From contig NZ_JAHCSH010000001.1 of the NCBI RefSeq assembly GCF_018474005.1, positions 186,001-250,000 of the forward strand: a stretch of 64,000 bases of DNA. The letters run 5' to 3'. Both the position numbers and the translations under genes were made by a program. How positions within the stretch are numbered: position 1 is the first letter of the stretch; each line of letters begins with the position of its first letter. Shown here piece by piece: positions 28,727 to 37,441 of this stretch. Below the pieces are notes generated by a model, which had not been told where the DNA came from, searched no databases, and saw nothing but the letters and a program-made list of their open reading frames with translations. The DNA is from Curvibacter sp. CHRR-16. Its GTDB lineage: Bacteria; Pseudomonadota; Gammaproteobacteria; Burkholderiales; Burkholderiaceae_C.

Positions 28727-30823
28727 TTATTTCACACGGGGCCTTTCGAGGCCCCGTAGTTTTTGGCGCAGTGTCTTGAGGCTCGCACGCTCTTGTGCCG
28801 CATAGCGCCACGCTTGCAGCTGCGCTAGCCATGCTTGCCAAGCCTCTTGCGCAGGCACTGGCAGTGGGCTGTTGCCTACCCATGCTTGCAGTTGGCCAGG
28901 GGTGACGCTCTCGTGCGGGGTGGGGTAGCCCAAGCGCTGGGCGGCGCGGTGCAGCAGGCGCAGCCAAGGGTTGTGCTGCCGTTTGTCCCACCATGCCCAC
29001 GCTATGCCTACCCCCGCCACAGCGGCTAGTAAAGCACCCAGCACTTGGCCCAGTTGCTGCCAGTCGGGTGATTCAAAGCCCAGCCGCTCCAAGAGCCGCA
29101 TTTGGCGGTTTTGGCCGTAGTTCAGCACCCATTGCGTCCACTGGTTGTTGACGGCATCCCACAGGGCGCGCCATTGCACTAGCAGGTTGGGGCTGATGGT
29201 GCCCACTACTTGGCTCACCACGGCGCCTGTGGCGGTTTGCAGGCGGTTGTAGCTGCCAATGCGCCCGGGGGCTATGGCGGCGGTGGGGTCTACGCGCTGC
29301 CACCCCACATCGCTGCGCCACACCTCGGCCCACGCGTGGGCGTCGCTTTGGCGCACTACCCAGGCACCGTCTAAGGCATTGACCTGCGCGCCTTGGTAGC
29401 CCGTGACCACACGGGCAGGCACGCCTGCCCCCCGCATGGCAATCACAAAGCCTGCGGCAAAGTGCTCGCAAAAGCCCAGTTTGCGGTCAAACCAAAACTC
29501 GTCTGCACTGTCGCGCCCATAGGTGCCGGGCTCTAGCGTGTAGGTGTAGCCACCGGTGCGGATGTGCTCCAGCACCGTTTGCACCAGCCACTGCGTGCGC
29601 TGGGCGCTGTCTGCTGCTTGCGGGTAGCGCTGCTGGGCTTGGCGGCGCAGGTCTGTCGCCCATGCTTGTGTGCGCGGGTTGTAGCCCATGGGCAACTGCA
29701 AGTTGCGCAGGCGGCTGGTGTTGGACAGGCCCGCGCCATGGCCAAACTCCACATGGCTGCTGGCGCGGTAGCGCACACTGTCTTGCAGGGCGGTGGGAAT
29801 AAACCAGCTCAGTTCCGCATTGCCATGTGGGTGCTGGTTGGGCATGTCGACAGTGGTGGTGGCATCGAGCACGGGTAGCACGGTTTGTCCACCATCGGCC
29901 AGTGGCGCGTTCAGGATGATTTGGTAGCGCACCGCTGGGCCTTGGGGCAGGAGGAGCGCGGCATCCAATGGGCCAACCAAATTGGCGGAGTCGGCCGCAC
30001 TGGCCGCGCTGGTCCAGCGCTGGCCGTCAAATACGCTCAGCACCGGGCCGCGAAAGTAGAGCTGGTCGGGGCGCGGAACCGGGTCGTCAAAGCGCACAAA
30101 CATGGCCACGCTGTCGTCCAGCGCCAGTTGGGCCATGCGGCCCACCTCCATGTGGTTGGACAAACCACTTTTGCCAGCCACCAAGTCTTGCGGCATGCGC
30201 CACAAGGGGGCCACGCGCGGAAACAGCACAAACAGCACCAGCATGAGCGGAGTGCCCCACGCCGCCAGTTTGCACGCCACGCCCAGTGCGCTGCGCAGCG
30301 ATGCCTCTTGCGCCATGGCGCTGGGCATGTGGGCCAGTACCAGCAGTGTGAGCAGGGCCAGCAATCCCAGCAGCATGTGGATTGCCGTGAGCAGGCTTTG
30401 GCTGAAAAAAAACTGCGCCAGCAGCATGAAAAAGCCCAGAAAAAACACCACCATGGCGTCGCGCTGGGCGCGCATTTCCAGCGTCTTCAAGGCCAGCAGC
30501 ACGGCCAGCAAGGCCACTCCCGGATCGCGCCCCAGCAGGGTGCCGTACTCCCGCACCACGGCCACACAAGCCAATACGCCAATCAGCAACAGCCAGCGGC
30601 TGCGCGGCAAGGACGCGGCCGCACCGGTGTGCAAGCCTGGTGCATGACTTGGTGTGCCATGGGTCAACGTCAGCCAAGCGCGCCAAGCCAATAGCAAGCC
30701 AGACAGCGCCGAGCACCACAGCGGCAAGTGGTTCCACTGCGGCAGCAACACCCACAGCGCTACGGCCAGCGTCAGCAGCGTGTCACGGTCATCGCGTGGC
30801 AAGGAGTGCAGGGGGTTTTTCAT
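28727..30823 (-). CDS. tgpA: TgpA-like transglutaminase membrane protein (DUF3488)
   Basis: 698 residues. The first 220 or so hold about six transmembrane helices; a periplasmic transglutaminase-like core follows with Cys in KLGFCEHFAAGFVIAMRG, His in RQSDAHAWAEVW and Asp in GWQRVDPTAAIAPG; a final helix near residue 575 and a cytoplasmic tail (DUF4129-like) end the protein. In Pseudomonas TgpA is an essential periplasmic transglutaminase. It overlaps nothing but follows the DUF58 gene by 11 nt and completes a MoxR-DUF58-TgpA set. Confidence 0.93.
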   Translation of the reverse strand: MKNPLHSLPRDDRDTLLTLAVALWVLLPQWNHLPLWCSALSGLLLAWRAWLTLTHGTPSHAPGLHTGAAASLPRSRWLLLIGVLACVAVVREYGTLLGRDPGVALLAVLLALKTLEMRAQRDAMVVFFLGFFMLLAQFFFSQSLLTAIHMLLGLLALLTLLVLAHMPSAMAQEASLRSALGVACKLAAWGTPLMLVLFVLFPRVAPLWRMPQDLVAGKSGLSNHMEVGRMAQLALDDSVAMFVRFDDPVPRPDQLYFRGPVLSVFDGQRWTSAASAADSANLVGPLDAALLLPQGPAVRYQIILNAPLADGGQTVLPVLDATTTVDMPNQHPHGNAELSWFIPTALQDSVRYRASSHVEFGHGAGLSNTSRLRNLQLPMGYNPRTQAWATDLRRQAQQRYPQAADSAQRTQWLVQTVLEHIRTGGYTYTLEPGTYGRDSADEFWFDRKLGFCEHFAAGFVIAMRGAGVPARVVTGYQGAQVNALDGAWVVRQSDAHAWAEVWRSDVGWQRVDPTAAIAPGRIGSYNRLQTATGAVVSQVVGTISPNLLVQWRALWDAVNNQWTQWVLNYGQNRQMRLLERLGFESPDWQQLGQVLGALLAAVAGVGIAWAWWDKRQHNPWLRLLHRAAQRLGYPTPHESVTPGQLQAWVGNSPLPVPAQEAWQAWLAQLQAWRYAAQERASLKTLRQKLRGLERPRVK
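28736..28766 (+). terminator. Terminator after the PilX-like gene, inside the tgpA 3' end
   Basis: ACGGGGCC and GGCCCCGT form a strong stem followed by AGTTTTT on the plus strand. The stem lies within the last codons of tgpA on the other strand, so the same bases encode the TgpA C-terminus (LERPRVK region). Confidence 0.85.
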
Positions 30824-30834
30824 AGTGCAGGCAG

Positions 30835-31938
30835 TCAGGCCAAGGCCAGCGCTTGCAGGCAGGCGCTTTGGTGGTCGGGGCCGTTATCAGGTGCGATGTG
30901 GACGTTTGGTAATCGCAAGCCATAGTGCAGGCCTTGCTCTTGGGCTTGCAGCACCCAAGCGCAGAGTCGCCCTAGGGCATGCTCATGGGCATTGGGGTAC
31001 AGATCCATAGCCGGTGCGGTGTGCTGGTGCGGCAGGGTGTGCAGGCTTTGCTGCGCCTGCTGCCAATCCAACCACACGGTGCGTTCCCTGCTGGGGGGAC
31101 TATCGGGGCCGTGGGTGCGGCTGACCCATTGGTCGATTCGATCCGTGCGTGCAGCTTTTTTCCACACCACCCATTTGAGTGGGTCGCCGCGGCGGTAGGG
31201 GCGCACATCCTCGGGCAGACTGCCATCGCCCTTGGTGACTGGGTGGGGCTGCGCTGTGGTGGTGGGCAGTTCATCCTCAGTGCTGTGCTGCTCGGTGCGC
31301 GCTGCAGTCAGGGGCAGGGTAGGAGCGTGTGGTTCGGGCTGCGGGTACACCAGCACGCGAGCAGCGGGCTTCCACACTGTCCATGCGTGAAATGCTCCCA
31401 GCGGAAAGCGGGTATGGGCGCTCAGTCTGGGTAGTGGTTGCCAACCCCGTGCGTGGGGGACAAAGGGCACATCAAGGCCGGTTTGGCTGTGGGCGTCCAC
31501 ATGCAGCCAAATGGGCTCTGTGCTGTCGAGTAAGCCCAGTGCTAAGGCCCAGCGGGTGCGCTTGCTGGGGTTTTGCACTTCTATGCGAATTTTGCCCGCA
31601 GAGCCCATGAATAGTGCTGGAGGCGCTATCAAATGCATAGCAAGTCCGCGCAAAGTGGCGTGGCACACATGCATGCTGATAGCCACGCTGCCGGCCAGTA
31701 AAAAGGTCAGGGCGTAGCCCAAATTGAGCTGGTAATTGATGCTGGCCACCAGCAGTACCAACACCGTCAGCGCCAGCATCCAGCCCGCGCGGGTGGGGAT
31801 GATGTAGACGTTGCGTTGCGTCAGCACCATGTTGTCGCGGGCGGGTAGCCGCTGGTGGAACCAATCGCGGATGCGCCGTTGCGGGGCGGTGAACAGCACC
31901 GCGTACACGGTGGTGAGCGGGTTGCGTAGCCGGAGCAT
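30835..31938 (-). CDS. DUF58 domain protein
   Basis: 367 residues. Two adjacent transmembrane helices (GWMLALTVLVLLVASINY and YALTFLLAGSVAISMHV) are followed by a beta-rich part and the DUF58 core, seen as EDVRPYRRGDPLKWVVWKKAA and the vWA-like end. DUF58 proteins occur with MoxR ATPases and are thought to be assembled or remodelled by them. It sits between the MoxR and tgpA genes. Bases 31615-31643 resemble part of the dispersed hairpin repeat and are translated (LIAPPAL). Confidence 0.93.
   Translation of the reverse strand: MLRLRNPLTTVYAVLFTAPQRRIRDWFHQRLPARDNMVLTQRNVYIIPTRAGWMLALTVLVLLVASINYQLNLGYALTFLLAGSVAISMHVCHATLRGLAMHLIAPPALFMGSAGKIRIEVQNPSKRTRWALALGLLDSTEPIWLHVDAHSQTGLDVPFVPHARGWQPLPRLSAHTRFPLGAFHAWTVWKPAARVLVYPQPEPHAPTLPLTAARTEQHSTEDELPTTTAQPHPVTKGDGSLPEDVRPYRRGDPLKWVVWKKAARTDRIDQWVSRTHGPDSPPSRERTVWLDWQQAQQSLHTLPHQHTAPAMDLYPNAHEHALGRLCAWVLQAQEQGLHYGLRLPNVHIAPDNGPDHQSACLQALALA
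31615..31643 (-). repeat. Partial copy of the dispersed hairpin repeat in the DUF58 gene
   Basis: TGCTGGAGGCGCTATC..., ending ATAGCAAG, corresponds to TGCTGGAGTAGCTATC...GTAGCAAA at 22594-22623. Only the first hairpin half is present. Confidence 0.5.
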
Positions 31939-31950
31939 AAAGCGGCCGCC

Positions 31951-32886
31951 TCAAGGCAAGGGCACGCTGTGCAGCAAGGCTTGCACCGGGTCGCTCACGC
32001 TGCTGGCGCGCTGCTGGCTAGCGGGGCGCAGCCGGTGCAGCACGGTTTGCGGCAGGATGGCGCGCACATCGTCGGGGGCCACGTAGTCGCGTCCTTGCAA
32101 CAAGGCATAGGCTTTGGCCGCGCGCAGCAGGCCCAAGCCCGCACGCGGGCTCAGGCCTTGGCTGAACCACTGGCCATTGCGCGTGGCGCTGATGAGGTCT
32201 TGCACGTAGTCCAGCAGCGGGTCGGCCACATGGACGGCTTGCACGCTGTCTTGCAGGCCTTGCAAACCACCTGGCCCCAAAAGGGCGGGCAGTTGCTCCA
32301 CGTGGGCGCGGTGCCCGTCGTGGCGCAGCAGCAGGCGCTCGGACTGCCTGTCGGGGTAGCCCAGGCTGATGCGCATCAGAAATCGGTCCAACTGCGATTC
32401 AGGCAGGGGGTGCGTGCCCAGTTGTTCGCTGGGGTTTTGCGTGGCGATGACGAAAAAGGGCGCAGGCAGCGCGTGGGTGTTGCCGTCTACGCTCACTTGG
32501 CGCTCTTCCATGGCTTCGAGCAAGGCGCTTTGGGTTTTGGGGCTGGCGCGGTTGATTTCATCGGCCAGCAGCACTTGGGTGAACAAGGGGCCGGGGTGGA
32601 AGGTGAAGCGTTCGCTGGCACGCTCGAACACGCTCACGCCGGTCAAGTCGCTGGGCATCAAGTCGGCGGTGAATTGCACCCGCGCAAACTGCAGCCCCAG
32701 CGTGCGGGCCAGGACGTGGGCCAGCGTGGTTTTGCCCACGCCGGGTACGTCTTCGATGAGCAAATGCCCCCCGGCTAGCAAGCAAGCCAAACTGTCGCGA
32801 ACTTGGGTGCTTTTGCCCACAATGGCCGTGTTAAGCTGGTTCAGTAAGGCGTGCAGGGTCTGTTGTGTATCCATGTCCTGCACCAT
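31951..32886 (-). CDS. MoxR-family AAA+ ATPase
   Basis: 311 residues. Walker A is LIEDVPGVGKTTLAHVLA, Walker B is VLLADEINRASPKTQSALLE, and sensor 1 is FFVIATQNPSEQLGTHPLPE, all typical of MoxR proteins, which act as chaperones for assembly of cell-surface or vWA-containing proteins. The start at 32886 (MVQDMDTQQ) has AAGG about 10 nt upstream; the second Met at 32874 is an alternative. Heads the operon with DUF58 and tgpA and is divergent from mscS. Confidence 0.93.
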   Translation of the reverse strand: MVQDMDTQQTLHALLNQLNTAIVGKSTQVRDSLACLLAGGHLLIEDVPGVGKTTLAHVLARTLGLQFARVQFTADLMPSDLTGVSVFERASERFTFHPGPLFTQVLLADEINRASPKTQSALLEAMEERQVSVDGNTHALPAPFFVIATQNPSEQLGTHPLPESQLDRFLMRISLGYPDRQSERLLLRHDGHRAHVEQLPALLGPGGLQGLQDSVQAVHVADPLLDYVQDLISATRNGQWFSQGLSPRAGLGLLRAAKAYALLQGRDYVAPDDVRAILPQTVLHRLRPASQQRASSVSDPVQALLHSVPLP

Positions 32887-32908
32887 AACGCAATTGCCTT
32901 GTTTTCAC

Positions 32909-34219
32909 ATGAGTACGTTAAATCCCTTGTCTGTTCAGCCCAAACCCATTGACGACTTTGCCGGATGGTTGCAAGACCTGATGCGCCCCACCGTGTTGGC
33001 CGAGCTCGGCTTGTTGGCCATGGTCATATTGCTGGCGTGGGCCATGGCCCGAGCACTGCAAAAAGGTTTGAGCCAGCACGACGAACGCTCCATCTGGTTT
33101 GGCCGCAAATTGGTGGACGGTGTGCTGCTGCCCATGTTGTTGCTGTGTTTGACTTACGCCACATTGGATGTGGTCAGGCATTGGCTGCGTCCGGCGGTGC
33201 TCTCCATTGCGGTGCCGGTGTTCGTGGCCTTGGTGGTCATTCGCGTGGGGGTCAAGGTGCTGCAAGCCACCTTTGCCCAAGCGCGCTGGGTCAAGGCGTT
33301 GGAGCAAACCATATCTTGGGTGGCGTGGCTGGGCATGGTGCTGTGGGTCAGTGGTCTGCTGCCCGTGGTGCTCAACGAGTTGGATCAAATCACTTGGAAA
33401 GTGGGCAGCACCACCTTGTCGGTGCGCAACCTCATCGAGGGCATGATCACCGCTGGGGCCACCTTGCTCATCACTTTGTGGATATCAGCTGGTATCGAAT
33501 CGCGTTTGTTGCGCCAAGCTACAGGGGCAGAGTTGTCACTGCGCAAAGCCATCAGCAACGCCACGCGGGCGGTACTGATGCTGGTGGGGGTGATGCTGGC
33601 CATGGCCGCAGTGGGTATAGACCTCACCGCCCTCTCGGTACTGGGCGGCGCCGTGGGTGTGGGTGTGGGCTTTGGCCTGCAAAAATTGGCTGCCAACTAC
33701 ATGAGTGGCTTTGTTATCTTGGCCGAGCGCAGCATGCGCATTGGCGATGTGGTGCGACTCGAAGGTGCGTTTGAGGGCGTGATCACCCAAATCAATGCCC
33801 GCTATACCGTGGTGCGCTCAGCGGCAGGGCGCGAGGCCATTGTGCCCAATGAGCAGCTCATGACCCAGCGGGTGGAAAACCTGTCGCTGGCCGATAGCCG
33901 TGTCAACCAAACCATCACTTTGACCTTGACCAACGACTGCGATGCTGAACAGGCCATGCGCCTCATGAGTGAGGCTGTGGAGCAGCAAGTGCGCGTGCTG
34001 CGCGACCCAGCACCCTCGGTCAGCTTGCAGAACTTCACGCCCGATGGCCTGGAGTTTCAAGTCAGCTACTGGGTGGCCGATGGGGGACAAAACCAAGGCA
34101 ATTTGCGCTCTGACATTAATCTGGCCATGCTGCGCGCACTGCGCGCGCATGGCATTGCCTTGGCCACTCCCCAGCGCCAAGTGCTGGTACGCCCTTCAGG
34201 GAGTTCTCACCCCCTCTAG
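32909..34219 (+). CDS. MscS-family mechanosensitive channel
   Basis: 436 residues. Four to five transmembrane helices precede the pore-lining helix and beta-domain, seen as LSVLGGAVGVGVGFGLQKLA and NYMSGFVILAERSMRIGDVV. REAIVPNEQLMTQRVENLSL and the C-terminal mixed domain follow. Such channels open under membrane tension and release solutes in hypo-osmotic shock. ATG 32909 is chosen because the longer upstream frame runs antisense to the MoxR gene. Its 3' end overlaps the convergent GH28 gene by 24 nt. Confidence 0.93.
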   Translation: MSTLNPLSVQPKPIDDFAGWLQDLMRPTVLAELGLLAMVILLAWAMARALQKGLSQHDERSIWFGRKLVDGVLLPMLLLCLTYATLDVVRHWLRPAVLSIAVPVFVALVVIRVGVKVLQATFAQARWVKALEQTISWVAWLGMVLWVSGLLPVVLNELDQITWKVGSTTLSVRNLIEGMITAGATLLITLWISAGIESRLLRQATGAELSLRKAISNATRAVLMLVGVMLAMAAVGIDLTALSVLGGAVGVGVGFGLQKLAANYMSGFVILAERSMRIGDVVRLEGAFEGVITQINARYTVVRSAAGREAIVPNEQLMTQRVENLSLADSRVNQTITLTLTNDCDAEQAMRLMSEAVEQQVRVLRDPAPSVSLQNFTPDGLEFQVSYWVADGGQNQGNLRSDINLAMLRALRAHGIALATPQRQVLVRPSGSSHPL

Positions 34220-35488
34220 GGGGATCACGGCTGGGCCGATCAGGGTCTGTATTTGCGCATTGTTTTCCAGCAATTCGGTATCACGCAGCGTCAGCCCTTT
34301 GTTGGCACTGATGTGCACGTTGTGCAGCCGCACACCCCGTACCGGTGACTCGGGCAAGCCAACGATGCGGCCTGCCACATTGGCACTGGCTTGCAAGTTC
34401 TCGATGCTGATGTCATGGATTTGTGGGGTGGTTGCTCCTACCGGTTGGGCGGCATCGCGTGCATCGGGCACATTGGGGTAGTACGCAGTGACCGAAATAG
34501 CCATTTGCACATTGCGCATCGTGCTGTTGCGAATGCTGATGGGGCCGATGTTGTTGCCCCGGTCGCGCCCGGTTTTCAGGCGAAAACCGTAGTCTGTGCC
34601 GTCAAAGTGCACATCGTCCAGTGCAATGTCTTGCACGCCATGGATGGTTTCGCTGCCAATGGACAGACCATGTCCGCTGCCAAAGGTGGCGGCTTTTACT
34701 TCCACGTGGGCAGTGGCTTGTGCAGGCAGGGTGGAGCCTGCCAGGCCCGATTTCAGAGCGATGTTGTCATCACCCGTGCTGATATCCACATGGCGGATGG
34801 TCACGTGCTGGCTGGCTACCACGTCAATGCCATCGGTGTTGGCCGAGTTCTCGGGGTTGCGCACGGTGAGGTTGCTGATTTGCACATGCTGGCTATAGCG
34901 CAGTACCAAGTTCCACATAGGGCTGTTGGTCATGGTGGGGCCATCGATGGTGATGCGTTGGGAGTCGAAAAACTCCACCAACCACGGGCGTGGCATGCCG
35001 TTGGATGCCGGTATGTCTGGGTACAGGCGCGCCATGGTGCCGTCTTTGCGTTGCACTTTGGCTTGGGCCCACCAGAGTTGACCGTTGCCATCAATGCGGC
35101 CTGCGCCCAAGATGCCCGCATCGCTGATTTGGTAGCCACTGATCAGCGCTTCACGTGGTTTGTAAGGCCAGCCAATAAAGGCGGCTTCATAGCGGCTTTT
35201 GTCCTCGGTGCCTTGCAGTACGGTGGCGGCATCGAGTACCAAATACACTTTGCTGCGCAGTTGGATGGGGCCTATTCGGTATACGCGACCCTCCAGTTGC
35301 AAGTGACCACCGCCTTGGGCAGCGCATTGGTCTATGCTGGTTTGCAGGGCCAGTGTGTCATCGGCAGCCTCTGCCGTGGTGGGCGCTACGGTGCAGGCAG
35401 GCGTAGCGGCCATGCTGGAGCTGCCAATCACAGTTCCCAGAACGCTAATTAGCAGATGGGGCCACTTTTTAAGGCTAAAGTTCTTCAT
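34196..35488 (-). CDS. Secreted GH28 glycoside hydrolase (polygalacturonase-like)
   Basis: 430 residues with a signal peptide (LISVLGTVIGSSSMAA). The parallel beta-helix enzyme has the GH28 motifs: NTDGIDVVASQHV with the first Asp, STGDDNIALKSG with the paired Asp, GSGHGLSIGSE with the His, and FRLKTGRDRGNN with the Arg-x-Lys. It would hydrolyse galacturonan or a related pectin chain. No transporter or sugar acid pathway gene is nearby, so it is an isolated unit. Specificity (endo or exo) cannot be told. Confidence 0.92.
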   Translation of the reverse strand: MKNFSLKKWPHLLISVLGTVIGSSSMAATPACTVAPTTAEAADDTLALQTSIDQCAAQGGGHLQLEGRVYRIGPIQLRSKVYLVLDAATVLQGTEDKSRYEAAFIGWPYKPREALISGYQISDAGILGAGRIDGNGQLWWAQAKVQRKDGTMARLYPDIPASNGMPRPWLVEFFDSQRITIDGPTMTNSPMWNLVLRYSQHVQISNLTVRNPENSANTDGIDVVASQHVTIRHVDISTGDDNIALKSGLAGSTLPAQATAHVEVKAATFGSGHGLSIGSETIHGVQDIALDDVHFDGTDYGFRLKTGRDRGNNIGPISIRNSTMRNVQMAISVTAYYPNVPDARDAAQPVGATTPQIHDISIENLQASANVAGRIVGLPESPVRGVRLHNVHISANKGLTLRDTELLENNAQIQTLIGPAVIPLEGVRTP

Positions 35489-35587
35489 GGTGATGAAATG
35501 GGTTCACAACCATCGCATTGTGCGTTGGGTGGAAAGCTTCTAGAGTGCTGCACCCACTTTGCTGCAGGCTTTTTGCAGCGCTCTGGC

Positions 35588-35593
35588 TATAAT
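35588..35593 (+). promoter_or_regulatory. Likely -10 box of the etfBA promoter
   Basis: A perfect TATAAT preceded by a T/G/C-rich stretch lies 60 nt before etfB. No good -35 hexamer stands at 16-18 nt, so either an activator or an extended -10 (TGGC just upstream) must help. Confidence 0.5.
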
Positions 35594-35652
35594 TCATCAA
35601 AAAAGCACGATCGTTCTATTTTGCAGACAACCCCCTATTTGGAGAGGCAACT

Positions 35653-36402
35653 ATGAAAGTCTTGGTAGCAGTCAAGCGCGTGGTGGACTACAACGTCAAA
35701 GTGCGCGTCAAGTCAGACAACACGGGCGTGGACATCGCCAACGTCAAGATGAGCATGAATCCCTTTGACGAAATCGCTGTGGAAGAAGCGGTTCGCCTCA
35801 AAGAAAAGGGTGCGGTGAGTGAAATCATCGCCGTATCGTGTGGCGTGGCCCAGTGCCAAGAAACCTTGCGTACTGCTATGGCTATCGGTGCAGACCGGGC
35901 TATCTTGGTCGAGACCGATGCCGAGCTGCAGCCCTTGGCCGTGGCCAAGCTGCTCAAAGCTTTGGTGGACAAAGAGCAACCCGGCTTGGTTATTCTGGGC
36001 AAGCAAGCCATTGACGACGATTGCAACCAAACCGGCCAGATGCTGGCTGCTTTGGCAGACCTGCCACAAGCTACTTTTGCTTCCAAGGTAGAAATTGCCG
36101 ATGGCAAAGCCCAAGTGACGCGCGAAATCGACGGCGGCCTAGAAACAGTTGCCGTGAGCCTGCCCGCCATTATCACCACCGACTTGCGCCTCAATGAGCC
36201 CCGCTACGTCACCTTGCCCAACATCATGAAGGCCAAGAAAAAGCAGCTCGATACCGTCAAACCCGAAGACTTGGGTGTGGACGTGGCCCCGCGCATCAAG
36301 ACGCTCAAGGTCAGTGAGCCAGCCAAGCGCAGCGCTGGTATCAAGGTGCCCGATGTGGCTACCTTGGTTGCCAAGCTCAAGACCGAAGCCAAAGTCATCT
36401 AA
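35653..36402 (+). CDS. etfB: Electron transfer flavoprotein beta subunit
   Basis: 249 residues. Binds AMP and forms with EtfA the soluble carrier that takes electrons from acyl-CoA dehydrogenases to ETF-quinone oxidoreductase. [20 protein letters not shown] starts the protein, [20 protein letters not shown] and [20 protein letters not shown] are signature blocks, and [20 protein letters not shown] is the ETF-beta end motif. GAGAGG precedes the ATG. Followed 29 nt later by etfA. Confidence 0.97.
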   Translation: MKVLVAVKRVVDYNVKVRVKSDNTGVDIANVKMSMNPFDEIAVEEAVRLKEKGAVSEIIAVSCGVAQCQETLRTAMAIGADRAILVETDAELQPLAVAKLLKALVDKEQPGLVILGKQAIDDDCNQTGQMLAALADLPQATFASKVEIADGKAQVTREIDGGLETVAVSLPAIITTDLRLNEPRYVTLPNIMKAKKKQLDTVKPEDLGVDVAPRIKTLKVSEPAKRSAGIKVPDVATLVAKLKTEAKVI

Positions 36403-36431
36403 TAGAACAACACGCAGAAGGACATAGACCC

Positions 36432-37361
36432 ATGACCGCTCTCGTTATTGCCGAACACGACAACGCGTCCCTGAAGGGCGCAACCCTGAACACCATTACC
36501 GCTGCCGCAGCTTGCGGTGGTGACGTGCACGTGCTGGTAGCAGGCCACAATGCCGCCGCCGCCGCCGCCGCCGCCGCCCAAGTAGTCGGTGTGAGCAAAG
36601 TGCTGCACGCTGATAGCGCTGCTTTGGCCCACGGCTTGGCTGAAAACGTTGCGGCCCAAGTGCTCGCCGTTGCCAGTGCCTACAGCCATATCCTGTTCCC
36701 ATCCACGGCCAGCGGCAAAAACGTGGCCCCCCGTGTGGCGGCCAAACTGGACGTGGCGCAGCTCAGCGACGTTACCAAGGTGGTATCCAGCGATACCTTT
36801 GAGCGCCCCATTTACGCGGGCAATGCCATCGCTACGGTGCAAACGGCCGATGCAGTGAAGGTCATCACCGTGCGTACCACGGCGTTTGATGCCGCAGCTA
36901 GCGGTGGCAGTGCAACGGTAGAAAGCATTGCAGCGGCTGCGGACAGCGGCAAGAGCAGTTTTGTGGGTTCTGAACTGGCCAAGAGCGACCGCCCTGAGCT
37001 GACTGCTGCCAAGATCATCGTCTCTGGTGGCCGCGCTCTGGGGTCGTCGGAGAAGTTCAACGAGGTCATGACACCACTGGCCGACAAACTGGGTGCGGCC
37101 ATTGGCGCTAGCCGTGCTGCGGTGGATGCAGGCTATGCCCCCAACGACTTGCAGGTCGGTCAGACCGGCAAGATCGTCGCCCCCGAGTTGTACGTGGCCT
37201 GCGGTATCAGCGGGGCTATCCAGCACTTGGCGGGCATGAAGGACAGCAAGGTCATCGTGGCCATCAACAAAGACCCTGAGGCCCCCATCTTCAGTGTGGC
37301 CGACTACGGGCTGGAGGCCGATTTGTTCACCGCAGTGCCTGAACTGGTCAAGGCGCTGTAA
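36432..37361 (+). CDS. etfA: Electron transfer flavoprotein alpha subunit
   Basis: 309 residues; FAD-binding partner of EtfB. The C-terminal FAD domain has [40 protein letters not shown] and the alpha-subunit signature [20 protein letters not shown]. Near residue 42 the protein has nine Ala in a row, encoded by nine identical GCC codons, a possible slippage site. It forms an operon with etfB ending at the terminator at 37380. Confidence 0.97.
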   Translation: MTALVIAEHDNASLKGATLNTITAAAACGGDVHVLVAGHNAAAAAAAAAQVVGVSKVLHADSAALAHGLAENVAAQVLAVASAYSHILFPSTASGKNVAPRVAAKLDVAQLSDVTKVVSSDTFERPIYAGNAIATVQTADAVKVITVRTTAFDAAASGGSATVESIAAAADSGKSSFVGSELAKSDRPELTAAKIIVSGGRALGSSEKFNEVMTPLADKLGAAIGASRAAVDAGYAPNDLQVGQTGKIVAPELYVACGISGAIQHLAGMKDSKVIVAINKDPEAPIFSVADYGLEADLFTAVPELVKAL

Positions 37362-37379
37362 GCGGCAGAGAACCTACCG

Positions 37380-37410
37380 AAAAAAGCCGTCTGTTTGGGG
37401 CGGCTTTTTT
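37380..37410 (+). terminator. Rho-independent terminator after etfA
   Basis: AAAAAAGCCG (37380-37389) pairs with CGGCTTTTTT (37401-37410) around an 11-nt loop. It is symmetrical and can act in both directions. It separates etfA from the acyl-CoA dehydrogenase gene. Confidence 0.9.
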
Positions 37411-37441
37411 CTGGCAATAACAAATACACGAGGAGTTCCCC

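Noticed and set aside
32369..32908. N-terminal extension of the MscS frame
   Set aside because: The extension runs antisense to the MoxR gene; MscS-like sequence begins only at the ATG at 32909.
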